Below, in pieces: positions 36,673-45,456 of a stretch of DNA of 64,000 nt (its first letter is position 1; every line of letters begins with the position of its first letter). The notes beneath the pieces are model-generated. The model searched no databases, was not told the origin of the DNA, and saw nothing but the letters and a program-made list of their open reading frames with translations. The position numbers and the translations under genes were made by a program. The stretch is from positions 62,001-126,000 of the forward strand of contig CANMJD010000006.1 in the NCBI GenBank assembly GCA_947498155.1. Direction: 5' to 3'. This DNA is from an uncultured Pseudoruegeria sp. GTDB lineage: Bacteria > Pseudomonadota > Alphaproteobacteria > Rhodobacterales > Rhodobacteraceae.

Positions 36673-38466
36673 TCAAGTAGAGACGTGGCTCACATCCTTA
36701 TCTGGCGAATAAATGTCTAGAATGTTCCAATGCCCTGTCGTTGGCGTTGGGTTGTTGATCATCGGCACGTCCAAGACTGTCGGCTTACCGCTGGCAATGG
36801 CCGCCTTCAAGGCCGGGAACAGTTCATCTGCAGACGTAATCCGAATGCCTTCAGCGCCATAGCCCTGCGCGATTTCGGCGTAGCCCGGGCCGTTGGTGGG
36901 GGCTTTCGCACTACCGGGGAACGTGGTTCCATAGGTCAGACCATAATGCGCCTTTTGCAGCCCTGCGATGGTGCCAAACGCATTGTTGTTCATCACAAGC
37001 CAGACGATACCCAGATCAAGCTCCACGGCTGTGGCGAGCATTGAAGGGTTCTGGCCGAAGCCGCCATCTCCGACAAGGCTGATGACCACGCGATCTGGCG
37101 CTGCAAGTTTTGCCCCGATGGCAGCTGGAGGACCGAAGCCCATCGTCGCAAACCCACCCGGCGTAAGGATTGAGCCCGGCGTCAGGATGTCGAATTGCTG
37201 GCCTACGCCGTTCTTGTTCCACCCGACATCGGTGGTGATAATCGCATCGTCCGGAAGTGCTAGGCGGGCGTCGGCAAGGATGCGCTCCGGCATCATTGGG
37301 AAGGCGCTGGAAGTTTGCATCTCGTGGTTTGACGCCTTGAACGTTTTGCGGAATTCGACGACCTCAGCTTTCTTTTCAGTGCGTGCAAAGCCGTCCGGAT
37401 ACATTTTCTTGGCTACGCGGGTCAATACACGTAGCGCAGACTTGGCATCTGCGACAACGCCGATCTCGGTCGGGTAATTGCGCCCGATTTCCTGCGGTTC
37501 GATGTCGATATGAATGACGCGTGCATCGTTGCCCTGGGCCCCGATGTTAAACGTGTAGCCCGGATACCAGCTGGAACAATCCGCTTCTTTGAAACGCGTA
37601 CCCACGGCAAAGATTGTGTCGGCATCCAGACAGGTTTGGTTCACCAACGTCGTGCCCCAGAATCCGGTCATGCCCATGACAAGCGGGTGATCGTCGCGCA
37701 GAGCGCCTTTGCCCATCAGACTATGGGCCACGGGAAGGCCCATGTGGTCAACAAATGCGCGAAGCTCTTCACTGGCTTGAGCCAAAAGGATACCGCCGCC
37801 GACATAGGCAACGGGTTTTTTGGATGCGGCGAGCGCTTCGACAATCTCGCGTGCCGTTTCGTCATCAATCGAGGGCTTCTTCAGAGCACGGGTATTTTTG
37901 GCCACGCGGTCGAAAGTGTCGGAGGAAATCACTTCGGAAAATATGTCCATCGGGACGTTGACCAGCACAGGTCCGGGCTGGCCACTTTCAGCCAGATGAA
38001 ACGCCTTTTCTAAAATGTCGGCCATCAGGTCGGCACGGTCGACCCGCCAAGCGCGTTTCACGAATGGACGGTAGATTTCCCATTGCGCCGCGTCTGCGTG
38101 CAAGTTCACCTCTTGGTGCGGATGCTTGCCGTAGTAATGCGTCGGAATGTCCCCCGCGATTACCACCATCGGGATGCAATCAAGTGCCGCATTGGCGACG
38201 CCGGTGGCACAATTCGTCAACCCGGGAGAAAGGTGTGACAGCACCACCGACGCGCGGCCCTGAACGCGGGCGTAGGCATCAGCTGCATGGCTTGCGATTT
38301 GCTCATGGCGCACGGTGATGAAATCAATCGGGCTTTCCGCAAGGGCGGCAAGCACCGCGATATTGGTGTGGCCGCACAAGCCAAACACATGATCTATTTC
38401 TCGTCGTTCCAGAAAATCAACGATGTGTTCGGCGACAGTTTTGCCGTCCAATTTAGTGCCGTCCAT
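36673..38466 (-). CDS. Thiamine diphosphate-dependent enzyme (acetolactate synthase superfamily)
   Basis: A 597-residue enzyme with the three-domain ThDP fold. The N-terminal Pyr domain has the catalytic Glu55 in VRHEQIASHAADAYAR; the central domain is about 200-340; the C-terminal PP domain has GDGGFGQ and about 25 residues later NNNAFG (GDG...NN ThDP/Mg motif). Presence of Glu55 argues against glyoxylate carboligase, which lacks it; it also does not look like Xsc or IolD. It is coupled to the acylating aldehyde dehydrogenase by a one-base overlap, so the two steps are probably consecutive: C-C cleavage or decarboxylation of a 2-oxo compound, then aldehyde to acyl-CoA. Substrate unknown. Confidence 0.88.
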   Translation of the reverse strand: MDGTKLDGKTVAEHIVDFLERREIDHVFGLCGHTNIAVLAALAESPIDFITVRHEQIASHAADAYARVQGRASVVLSHLSPGLTNCATGVANAALDCIPMVVIAGDIPTHYYGKHPHQEVNLHADAAQWEIYRPFVKRAWRVDRADLMADILEKAFHLAESGQPGPVLVNVPMDIFSEVISSDTFDRVAKNTRALKKPSIDDETAREIVEALAASKKPVAYVGGGILLAQASEELRAFVDHMGLPVAHSLMGKGALRDDHPLVMGMTGFWGTTLVNQTCLDADTIFAVGTRFKEADCSSWYPGYTFNIGAQGNDARVIHIDIEPQEIGRNYPTEIGVVADAKSALRVLTRVAKKMYPDGFARTEKKAEVVEFRKTFKASNHEMQTSSAFPMMPERILADARLALPDDAIITTDVGWNKNGVGQQFDILTPGSILTPGGFATMGFGPPAAIGAKLAAPDRVVISLVGDGGFGQNPSMLATAVELDLGIVWLVMNNNAFGTIAGLQKAHYGLTYGTTFPGSAKAPTNGPGYAEIAQGYGAEGIRITSADELFPALKAAIASGKPTVLDVPMINNPTPTTGHWNILDIYSPDKDVSHVST

Positions 38467-39875
38467 TACGCTATCTCCTGACCGTAGAACTCACCGAACA
38501 GCTCTTCTTCCGAAGGACGATCCTCTGCGATGGGACGCGCCACCCAAGTGTAGTTCATCATGTGTTTCATTGTGACATTCTCGTTGGTGATGTTGCCGCC
38601 CCAAACGCCGCAACCAAGGCTGGACGTCATCGGCATACCGTTGGTCCAAGACCCTGCATTGGCTTTGGATTGCGGCTGGCGCACCATCATCCGGCTGACC
38701 GGGGCAAGGCGGGCAAGACGGTCGATGTTCTCGTCATTGTGACTGTAAATGCCGCAAGAATGCCCTTTGCCGCCAGTGTTGTAGATTGCGGCCACCGTTT
38801 CGAGCGCGTCGTCGAAAGTCTCGAAGTGATAAAGCGCCATAAGCGTGGTTAGTTTTTCTTTGGAGAACTTATGCTCAGACCCGATCTGGCCCTGATTTTC
38901 GACCATCAGAAATTTGCGATCCTCGGGGATCGAGAACCCGGCGACGTCGGCCGTTTGCTGCGGTTTGCAGGCAATGGTTGGGAAAGTTCGGTTGCCGTTG
39001 TCGTCCCACATAGCCTTCTCGAGCATGGCCTTTTCTTCGGCGTTACAGAGGTAGCCGCCTTCTGCTTCAAGTGCAGCGACCATTTGATCGTAGACCGAGC
39101 GCTGGATAATGATGTTGCCATCCGCTGAACACCCAGACCCAAAGTCAGAAGTCTTGGAAATCCGCGTGTTCTGCGCTGCGATGTCGATGTCAGCTGTCTC
39201 GTCGATCACAATTGAGGAGTTGCCCGAACCAACGCCATAGGCCGGTTTGCCGGAACTATATGCGGCTTGCACCATCGGCTTCCCGCCAGTTGCGAGCGTC
39301 AGATCACAGATTTGCATCAGGTGCTGTGTCAACGGAATTGACGGTTTGCGGATTGCCTGGAACAAGTCTTCGGGCGCGCCAACAGCGCGGCAAGCGGCAC
39401 GCATGACTTCCGTCATTTCAAAGGTTGTTTGCGCTGTGCGCGGATGCGGCGAAAAGATGACTGCGTTGCGCGCATTGGCCGAGGAAACGCCGGTCACAGG
39501 TGGGGTCATCGCAGGGTTGGTCATCGGGATGAGTGATGCGATGACGCCGACGGGCTTGGCGTATTTTACCAACCCGCGCGCGCTGTCTTCTTCTACGATG
39601 CCGGTGGAAGGTGCGCGCAACACGTCGCGCAGGACCATTTGAATTTTGAACCGTTTGGCAGGGCGACCTGCGCGGTCGCCGATACCGCTTTCATCGACGC
39701 CTTGTTCCGCAAGCCGCGTGAATGTCGCTTCGTTGCCTGCGTACCACGCGATGGCTTGGCTCAGTCGGTCAAGCTGCTCTTGGCTCCAGTCTTCGATCTG
39801 GGCCTGGGCTGCACGCGCGCGGGCCAGCATGTCTTGGGCCTGAATGCGTTCGTCTTCTGTGAGGTCTCGTGCCAT
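38466..39875 (-). CDS. CoA-acylating aldehyde dehydrogenase (EutE/PduP/SauS-like)
   Basis: A 469-residue member of the CoA-dependent aldehyde dehydrogenases. Seen: IPMTNPAMTP, the family stretch ATGGKPMVQAAYSSGKPAYG, and the catalytic Cys249 in SDFGSGCSADGN. These enzymes convert an aldehyde plus CoA and NAD(P) to acyl-CoA. SauS (sulfoacetaldehyde dehydrogenase) and EutE/PduP are relatives; which aldehyde is used here is not clear. RBS AAGGACG precedes the ATG at 39875. The gene overlaps the ThDP gene downstream. Confidence 0.87.
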   Translation of the reverse strand: MARDLTEDERIQAQDMLARARAAQAQIEDWSQEQLDRLSQAIAWYAGNEATFTRLAEQGVDESGIGDRAGRPAKRFKIQMVLRDVLRAPSTGIVEEDSARGLVKYAKPVGVIASLIPMTNPAMTPPVTGVSSANARNAVIFSPHPRTAQTTFEMTEVMRAACRAVGAPEDLFQAIRKPSIPLTQHLMQICDLTLATGGKPMVQAAYSSGKPAYGVGSGNSSIVIDETADIDIAAQNTRISKTSDFGSGCSADGNIIIQRSVYDQMVAALEAEGGYLCNAEEKAMLEKAMWDDNGNRTFPTIACKPQQTADVAGFSIPEDRKFLMVENQGQIGSEHKFSKEKLTTLMALYHFETFDDALETVAAIYNTGGKGHSCGIYSHNDENIDRLARLAPVSRMMVRQPQSKANAGSWTNGMPMTSSLGCGVWGGNITNENVTMKHMMNYTWVARPIAEDRPSEEELFGEFYGQEIA

Positions 39876-39909
39876 ATATGGCGTCCTTTTCAAATGTCGG
39901 AATGGGGGA

Positions 39910-40785
39910 TTAAGCGGCCAGCAAGCCCGCCTCGCGGCGTTTGGAGCGGGCGAGGCCGAAGGTCTGTTTGGCGTGGGTCAGGCAGCGGCGTGCGTGTTCT
40001 TCGTAACCAAGTTCTGCAACGCGGCTTTGGTTTGGTAGTTCAATGGAATAGTTCATTGGTGGACAGCGCTCGATGATACCTGCGAAGTCGATCCATCCCT
40101 CGCCGGGGTACAGCCGCGCGTCGCGGGCCAGTTGAATCATGCCTTCGCGTGTATCAGCGATGCCCGGCAAGCAGTCCGAGATATGCAGGAAATGAAGCCA
40201 CTCAGGCGGGACATGCAGCAATTCGCCAAGATCAACACGGCTGAGATGCAAATAAAGCGTGTCGACCAGCACGCCCCCATTCGGACGATCTGCCGCCCGC
40301 ACGATATCGAGAACCTCATCCAGCGTTCGTAGACGCGAAAAGGACGGAAATTCCAGATCAATTGTCAGCCCGTAAGGCGCGGCAAGATCGCAAGTCTCTG
40401 CATAGACATCGAGAAGGAAGTTACGGTCGTCACGACGAGTGGTCCAAGCAGACATGATCATATGTCGCGCGCCCATCTCGCCCCCCAGTTCAAGTGCGGC
40501 TTCAAATTCGCGGGGGTCGCAATCGTCGGTGATGCGGGCGAGTTCAATATCGAGGACCTTGAGCCCGGTTGTGTCCAGCGCCGTCTTTGTCGCTTGAACC
40601 TGTGCCTTGTCGAGCGGCGGATGCGTAAACTCACCCGGAACGTTCATCGGGATGAAACGCGGGCTGACCGCATCGTAACCAGCCCGCGCCGCGACATAGA
40701 CCAGCTCGGCCGGTGTGCAATTGATCAGCGTCAGATGCGCCAATGAGTATAGCGGATCGGCTGGATATTTTGGATCAACTGACAT
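39910..40785 (-). CDS. Sugar phosphate isomerase/epimerase-like TIM-barrel protein
   Basis: A 291-residue xylose isomerase-like (AP endonuclease 2 family) barrel. The four metal ligands of the family are all visible: Glu145 (IDLEFPSF), Asp175 (GVLVDTLYLH), His201 (FLHISD) and Glu249 (YSIELPN). It could be an isomerase, epimerase or dehydratase. It is the first gene of the unit with the acylating dehydrogenase and the ThDP enzyme. Its intact metal site contrasts with the degenerate one in the fusion protein encoded two genes upstream. Confidence 0.87.
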   Translation of the reverse strand: MSVDPKYPADPLYSLAHLTLINCTPAELVYVAARAGYDAVSPRFIPMNVPGEFTHPPLDKAQVQATKTALDTTGLKVLDIELARITDDCDPREFEAALELGGEMGARHMIMSAWTTRRDDRNFLLDVYAETCDLAAPYGLTIDLEFPSFSRLRTLDEVLDIVRAADRPNGGVLVDTLYLHLSRVDLGELLHVPPEWLHFLHISDCLPGIADTREGMIQLARDARLYPGEGWIDFAGIIERCPPMNYSIELPNQSRVAELGYEEHARRCLTHAKQTFGLARSKRREAGLLAA

Positions 40786-40829
40786 GGCCACATCCCGTGC
40801 GCGTGAGTCTTGAATTTCCTACGTTATAA

Positions 40830-40858
40830 TAAATATCTGATGTTTTGTAAATCATCAA
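40830..40858 (-). promoter_or_regulatory. Promoter with overlapping GntR-type palindrome (unit 3)
   Basis: On the minus strand TTGATG (40853-40858), a 17-bp spacer and TATTTA (40830-40835) form a good promoter for the isomerase/aldehyde dehydrogenase/ThDP unit. The palindrome AAATATC-T-GATGTTT (40831-40846) covers the spacer and -10 region, a repressor-like position. Closely similar palindromes precede the other two units of the cluster. Confidence 0.6.
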
Positions 40859-40867
40859 TTATTCGGG

Positions 40868-41680
40868 CTAGGATTGATCCTCACGCGGTTCATATTCGGG
40901 AAGATACTTCGGCGGCATCGGGCCTTTGTTCCGTCCGCCTTGCTGCATCTGCTCCCACCCATGTGCCAACACGCCAACAGAGCGGGAAAGGCAGAAAAGC
41001 CCGCGTGACAAGGGCGGGGGAAAACCAAGCTCGCAAAAGATTACGGCGGTGGCCCCATCAATATTCATGGCGATTGGCGTGCCGCGTGCCGCTCCGATCT
41101 CGGCCTGAACTGCCTCGCCGATTTCGGCAAAACGGCCAGACACTGTGCCTGCCGTCGCCGCCTCACGGACAAGGGCCATCAGGCGAGGTGCGCGTGGATC
41201 ATCGGGTTTGTGAAACCTATGGCCAAAGCCCGATATTACTTTGCCATAGGTCTCGCGCCAGGCGGCGATGCCGTCAACGGTCGCCGTTTCCAATTCAGCG
41301 CCGCTGTCCATACGGCCTGCAATATCCAGATAAAGTTCAGCGCATTGCTCGCCCGCTCCGCCATGCACATCGCCGAGCATATTCACGCCCGTCGCCATCA
41401 CATTGTTCAGCCCGACACCACAGGTTGCGGCCATGCGTGCGGCAGCAATCGAAGGGGCTTGCGGCCCATGATCGACACCAGCCACAAGCGCACATTCCAG
41501 CAATTCGGCCTGTGCAAGCGCTGGCAGGTCACCATTAGTCATCAGCCAGATCATTTGGCCAAAAGTCACGTTGCCAATCAGGTCCTGAATGGGATGTCCG
41601 CGAAAGGCGATCCGTCCCGGGGCCATGTCGATGATCGAGGTTCGCCACCAATGGCGCACGGTGTCTGCATCACTGCTCAT
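40868..41680 (-). CDS. Citryl-CoA lyase-like protein (citrate synthase fold)
   Basis: A 270-residue single-module member of the citrate synthase family, much shorter than true citrate synthase (about 430) and similar in size to citryl-CoA lyase domains. The three catalytic positions are recognisable: His in GDVHGGAGEQ, His in GFGHRFHKPDDPRA, and Asp in MNIDGATAVIFCELGF. It would make or break a C-C bond between an acyl-CoA and a 2-oxo acid. In a degradative cluster cleavage of a citryl-CoA-like thioester is plausible. The start overlaps the stop of the fusion gene by four bases. Confidence 0.83.
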   Translation of the reverse strand: MSSDADTVRHWWRTSIIDMAPGRIAFRGHPIQDLIGNVTFGQMIWLMTNGDLPALAQAELLECALVAGVDHGPQAPSIAAARMAATCGVGLNNVMATGVNMLGDVHGGAGEQCAELYLDIAGRMDSGAELETATVDGIAAWRETYGKVISGFGHRFHKPDDPRAPRLMALVREAATAGTVSGRFAEIGEAVQAEIGAARGTPIAMNIDGATAVIFCELGFPPPLSRGLFCLSRSVGVLAHGWEQMQQGGRNKGPMPPKYLPEYEPREDQS

Positions 41681-43563
41681 GTGATTTCTGCCTGTTTTAT
41701 ATGTTGCATTTGGGCGGCCAACCGGATCGGCGCATTGCGCGCGCCGTAGCCGTCATAGCCGCCGCGCCGTTCGACGATTTCAAAGAAGAACCCGCCCCAG
41801 AAAGACGCGCTGTAGATCTGGAAATATTCACCGCGACCGTCGCGATCATAAAGGATGTTTCCAGCGCGAAGGGCTGTAATCATATCATCCTCAAGGCCAA
41901 AGCGCGTTTGAAGATCGTCATAGTAATTTGCCGCGATGGTCAGTCGCTCGAATCCTGTGGATTGCAACTGGGTCGACGTCTCGAAGATGTCGTCGCTGGC
42001 AAAAGCAATGTGCTGAACGCCCGCACCATCACCTTTACTAAGGAAGCTGCCAGCAAAAGTGCTTTGCCCGCCCGCTCCGTTCAGGTTGAGTCGGACTTCG
42101 CCTTCCGGGCTGGCTAATGCCTGACTGAGGATCAGGCCCGAAGGATCCACAACATCGACCACGTCCGCTTTCTCCATTTGGAACGTCGTCAGATAGTAGG
42201 TCAGCCAGCTCTGCATCTCCTGATACCGCATGGTTTGGGCTACGTGGTCGATCCGACGTAGCCCCGCGGGTTGAGGCGCTTTGGTTTTTGGGGTGGGATC
42301 AAATTCGATATCCCAGACGCGGTGCAAATCGGACTTCTCGTCGATGAAATGCACAACCGATCCGCCGACGCCTTTGATGGCAGGTATGTCCAGCTCTCCT
42401 GCGCCTACAGGTTGGGAAAAGGCCGGCGCGCCAAGCATAAGCGCGCGTTTCACTGTCTGACCGGCATCGCGCACACGAAGACCCATGTCGCAGACCCCGG
42501 GTCCGTGTTCGGCTCGGGCTTGCGCCGCAAATCCATTAGATTCGGAATTGATGACGATATTCACTGCACCTTGCCGCCACAGTTCAACTGCTTTGGATCG
42601 ATGGTTGCGTTCTTTGCGAAACGATAGTGCCGACAGTACACGCGTCAGCGTGGTTTTTGCAGAAGGGTCCACAGCGAATTCGATGAATTCAAAACCCGTC
42701 GCATGGACACGCGCGGGCAGTTCTGCGAGCGGTTGCGGCACGCGTGGTTCGGTCTGGGCGACGTCGTCTAGCAAGGACGCCAACGCGCGATATCCATCGC
42801 GAGCATAGGTATCGCGACTGTCGGCAGCGGTCGCGATGACGCGGGCCAGCGACCATGGCCCCTCAAATCCGGCTCGCGCAAGAACGCGCACAAAACTCGC
42901 AAGGTTCAATCCACCTTGCCCCGGCAACAGTCCAAATTGGCTCTTGAGGTGAGATATGTCGAAATCCACAGCCGGTGCATCTGACATCTGCACATGGAAA
43001 ACCCGATCACCGGGAATATCGCGCAGTCGTGCGGATTTGGACCCGTCGGCAAGAGAGAAGAAGGAATTGAGCGCCAGCCCAAAATGCGGGCTGTCTACGG
43101 CTTCAACAAGCTCAAAGGCATCAAGCTCACGTATAATATGGGCAGCCCAAGGAAGAGCGATCAGGGCGGCACGGCAACCGGCCTTGCCCGCCCGTTTTGC
43201 CAGCTCCTTGAAATCATCGACTAGTGCGTCATGCTCGGTAAATGCGTCTTTTCGGGCGGATGTGCCAACCAACAGGGTCTTGGCCCCGAGGTCCCGCATA
43301 AGCCCAAGTTTTTGATCCAGCCGCGCGAACGCCGCCACGCGCTCGGGGCCAGACAGCCCCTCAAAATCATCAAACGGCTGGAACACGTCCAATGTCAGCC
43401 CAAGCTTGGCTGCGTGTCGCGCGACGTCTTTTGCCGATCCGGAAAAACCCGTCAGGTCCGGCTCGTGCAGTTCAACGCCCGAGAACCCCGCCGCCGCGAT
43501 CGTTTCGAGCTTTTGCAGCAGATCACCGGGAACAGAGCTCGTTGCAATGGTAAGTTGGGTCAT
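41677..43563 (-). CDS. 3-dehydroshikimate dehydratase/HPPD-like fusion with degenerate TIM-barrel metal site
   Basis: A 628-residue protein with the layout of bacterial QuiC1: N-terminal xylose isomerase-like barrel (about 1-270) and C-terminal 4-hydroxyphenylpyruvate dioxygenase-like VOC domain (about 285-628). Aligning motifs from memory with QuiC1 (ligands Glu134, Asp165, Gln191, Glu239), the equivalents here are Ile135, Asn166, Gln192 and Ala240, so three of four metal ligands are lost. The C-terminal facial triad looks complete: His440 (RIDHVAQ), His518 (VQHIAFAS), Glu596 (FFFEIVER). The barrel is probably inactive as a dehydratase, and the VOC domain may be the working part. Start overlaps the DctM stop (ATGA). 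Confidence 0.85.
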   Translation of the reverse strand: MTQLTIATSSVPGDLLQKLETIAAAGFSGVELHEPDLTGFSGSAKDVARHAAKLGLTLDVFQPFDDFEGLSGPERVAAFARLDQKLGLMRDLGAKTLLVGTSARKDAFTEHDALVDDFKELAKRAGKAGCRAALIALPWAAHIIRELDAFELVEAVDSPHFGLALNSFFSLADGSKSARLRDIPGDRVFHVQMSDAPAVDFDISHLKSQFGLLPGQGGLNLASFVRVLARAGFEGPWSLARVIATAADSRDTYARDGYRALASLLDDVAQTEPRVPQPLAELPARVHATGFEFIEFAVDPSAKTTLTRVLSALSFRKERNHRSKAVELWRQGAVNIVINSESNGFAAQARAEHGPGVCDMGLRVRDAGQTVKRALMLGAPAFSQPVGAGELDIPAIKGVGGSVVHFIDEKSDLHRVWDIEFDPTPKTKAPQPAGLRRIDHVAQTMRYQEMQSWLTYYLTTFQMEKADVVDVVDPSGLILSQALASPEGEVRLNLNGAGGQSTFAGSFLSKGDGAGVQHIAFASDDIFETSTQLQSTGFERLTIAANYYDDLQTRFGLEDDMITALRAGNILYDRDGRGEYFQIYSASFWGGFFFEIVERRGGYDGYGARNAPIRLAAQMQHIKQAEIT

Positions 43564-44855
43564 CCCTGATAGCCGAACAGTCTCGGCAGCCATAGCACAA
43601 CGTCAGGAACGAGGATCATGAACAAGAGTGCGCCCAGCAAGACCGCGAGAAATGCCCAGATCTCTGAGATGATCTCTTTCAGCGGAATGCCCGTTACCGC
43701 GTTGATGACGAACAACAGGATGCCATAGGGCGGCGTGATCAGCCCGAGCATCGAGTTGACCACGATCAACACACCGAAATGTACCAAATCAATGCCCAGC
43801 TCGCGGCAAGTCGGGATGAACAGTGGAATGATCACAAGAATGATCACCGTCGCATCCAGAATGCATCCCAGCAGCAAGACCAGAAGGTTGACCAGCAGGA
43901 TGAACATCAGTGGGCTAATATCGGCACCAGCAAACATGGCAGAGATGGACTGCGGGACGTTTTCCTGAATAACGATGTAAGTCAGGATCATCGACGCCCC
44001 GATCACCAAACCAACCGAAGCAGAGGCACGCGCGCTTTCTACGAAGATCTGATAAAGCGTCTTGATCTTGATGGCGCGGTATAGACCCGCTGCAATGACC
44101 AGAGCATAAAGGGCGGCGATGGCGGCGGCCTCTGTGGGGGTCGTTACACCAGAATAGATGCAGCCAAGCAGGATGACAGGCATCAAGAGCGCAGGCGTTG
44201 CGCGCACCGTCAATTTGGGGAGGTCACGCATTGGAACCGCCTCTTCCTGTCCAAACCCACGCCGATGCGAGATCACGGTGTTCATCCCCATCAAGACGAC
44301 GCCCATCACGAGGCCAGGCACGATGCCAGCAAGAAACAGATCACCGATCGACGCGTTTGAAACCAATGCATAAAGCACCATTGGGATGGATGGGGGGATG
44401 ATCGGCCCGATGGTTGCGGTTGCCGCTGTGATTGCGGCGGCGTAGCCACGCGTGTAGCGTCCGCTTTTGACCATCATATCGATGATGATCTTACCGATGC
44501 CGGCCGCATCTGCCACGGCAGAGCCAGACATGCCCGAAAAGATCAGGCTGGCCACCACGTTGACATGCCCCATACCGCCACGGAAACGACCGACTAGGGC
44601 GATGCAAAATTGCAAAAGCCTGTCAGAGATGGAGCCTGCATTCATGATATTGGCGGACGTGATAAAGAGCGGTACGGCCAGCAGCAAAAAGCCGTCAAAG
44701 AGCCTTTGCACCATTGTCGTGCCTGCGATTGCTACGTCTTGCCCAGCGACACCCAGATAGACGATGCACCCGACAAGGATGGCATAGCCAACGGGTGTCC
44801 CAATAGCTGCCATGCCGAACAGGGCGATCATCCCGAAGAGAAGTTCCATGCTCAT
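43560..44855 (-). CDS. TRAP transporter large permease (DctM)
   Basis: A 431-residue protein with about twelve hydrophobic segments and DctM features (SGSAVADAAGIGKIIIDMM, IGPIIPPSIPMVLYAL, TPTEAAAIAALYAL). It is the ion-coupled permease of a TRAP transporter, working with the DctQ and DctP subunits upstream. It overlaps DctQ by four bases and the fusion enzyme gene by four bases. The solute is probably a carboxylate; identity unknown. Confidence 0.93.
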   Translation of the reverse strand: MSMELLFGMIALFGMAAIGTPVGYAILVGCIVYLGVAGQDVAIAGTTMVQRLFDGFLLLAVPLFITSANIMNAGSISDRLLQFCIALVGRFRGGMGHVNVVASLIFSGMSGSAVADAAGIGKIIIDMMVKSGRYTRGYAAAITAATATIGPIIPPSIPMVLYALVSNASIGDLFLAGIVPGLVMGVVLMGMNTVISHRRGFGQEEAVPMRDLPKLTVRATPALLMPVILLGCIYSGVTTPTEAAAIAALYALVIAAGLYRAIKIKTLYQIFVESARASASVGLVIGASMILTYIVIQENVPQSISAMFAGADISPLMFILLVNLLVLLLGCILDATVIILVIIPLFIPTCRELGIDLVHFGVLIVVNSMLGLITPPYGILLFVINAVTGIPLKEIISEIWAFLAVLLGALLFMILVPDVVLWLPRLFGYQG

Positions 44856-45412
44856 CTGAATGCCTCCCCTTTTGCTTCATCGACAGAGGCGATTGCCTCC
44901 AACTCGGTTGCCGGGGGGCCGTATTTGAGCACCGTGTAAATGCGCCAAAGATAGCGAAGTGAGACAACGACCATCATCATCACGAAAGGCGCGAACAGCC
45001 ACTTGATTGCAATTTTGTCGCCAGTGACAGGTAGCCGAAGGGTCTGGATTTTCTTCAGGTTCATCAACCGATTGTCGAACACTGTCTCCCAGACCGCAGG
45101 AAGCGAATAGACCATCGCCACGACCATCAGCACGGCTGTCAGCAGGGCCAAGACTTTGCGGGCAGGACGTGGCACTGCAAGATAAATGACGTCGAAATTA
45201 ACATGATCGGTTTCACGCACGATAAACGAGGCACCGAAAAATATCAGCCATACCCAAAGAAGCGAGATCAGAACAACCGACCAGCCGATGGGTTCTAAAA
45301 AGGGCGTATAGCGAAAAACAATTCCAAGAAGGAAGGTGATGAAAATTACCGCCAACATCATGGCGGCGATAAACTCGGTGCCGCGGGTGAACCATTTTGA
45401 AAGGGACTTCAT
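44852..45412 (-). CDS. TRAP transporter small permease (DctQ)
   Basis: A 186-residue four-helix membrane subunit (LLWVWLIFFGASFIVRETDHVNFD is the typical DctQ motif, cited in parts: LLWVWLIFFGASF and RETDHVNFD). The ATG at 45412 follows GGAGAGCAGAT, and the longer frame to 45502 is discarded. It pairs with DctM. Acidic tail after the fourth helix. Confidence 0.92.
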   Translation of the reverse strand: MKSLSKWFTRGTEFIAAMMLAVIFITFLLGIVFRYTPFLEPIGWSVVLISLLWVWLIFFGASFIVRETDHVNFDVIYLAVPRPARKVLALLTAVLMVVAMVYSLPAVWETVFDNRLMNLKKIQTLRLPVTGDKIAIKWLFAPFVMMMVVVSLRYLWRIYTVLKYGPPATELEAIASVDEAKGEAFR

Positions 45413-45456
45413 ATCTGCTCTCCCGCAGAATTGATTTGTGGCTTTGTTGCCCAGTT

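Noticed and set aside
36673-38466. Annotation as sulfoacetaldehyde acetyltransferase, glyoxylate carboligase or IolD
   Set aside because: The N-terminal sequence does not match Xsc, Glu55 is present (absent in glyoxylate carboligase), and the other iol genes are missing.
38466-39875. Annotation as DddC (methylmalonate semialdehyde dehydrogenase-like) completing the DMSP pathway
   Set aside because: The motifs are of the EutE/PduP/SauS acylating group, and the gene lies in a differently regulated operon on the other strand.
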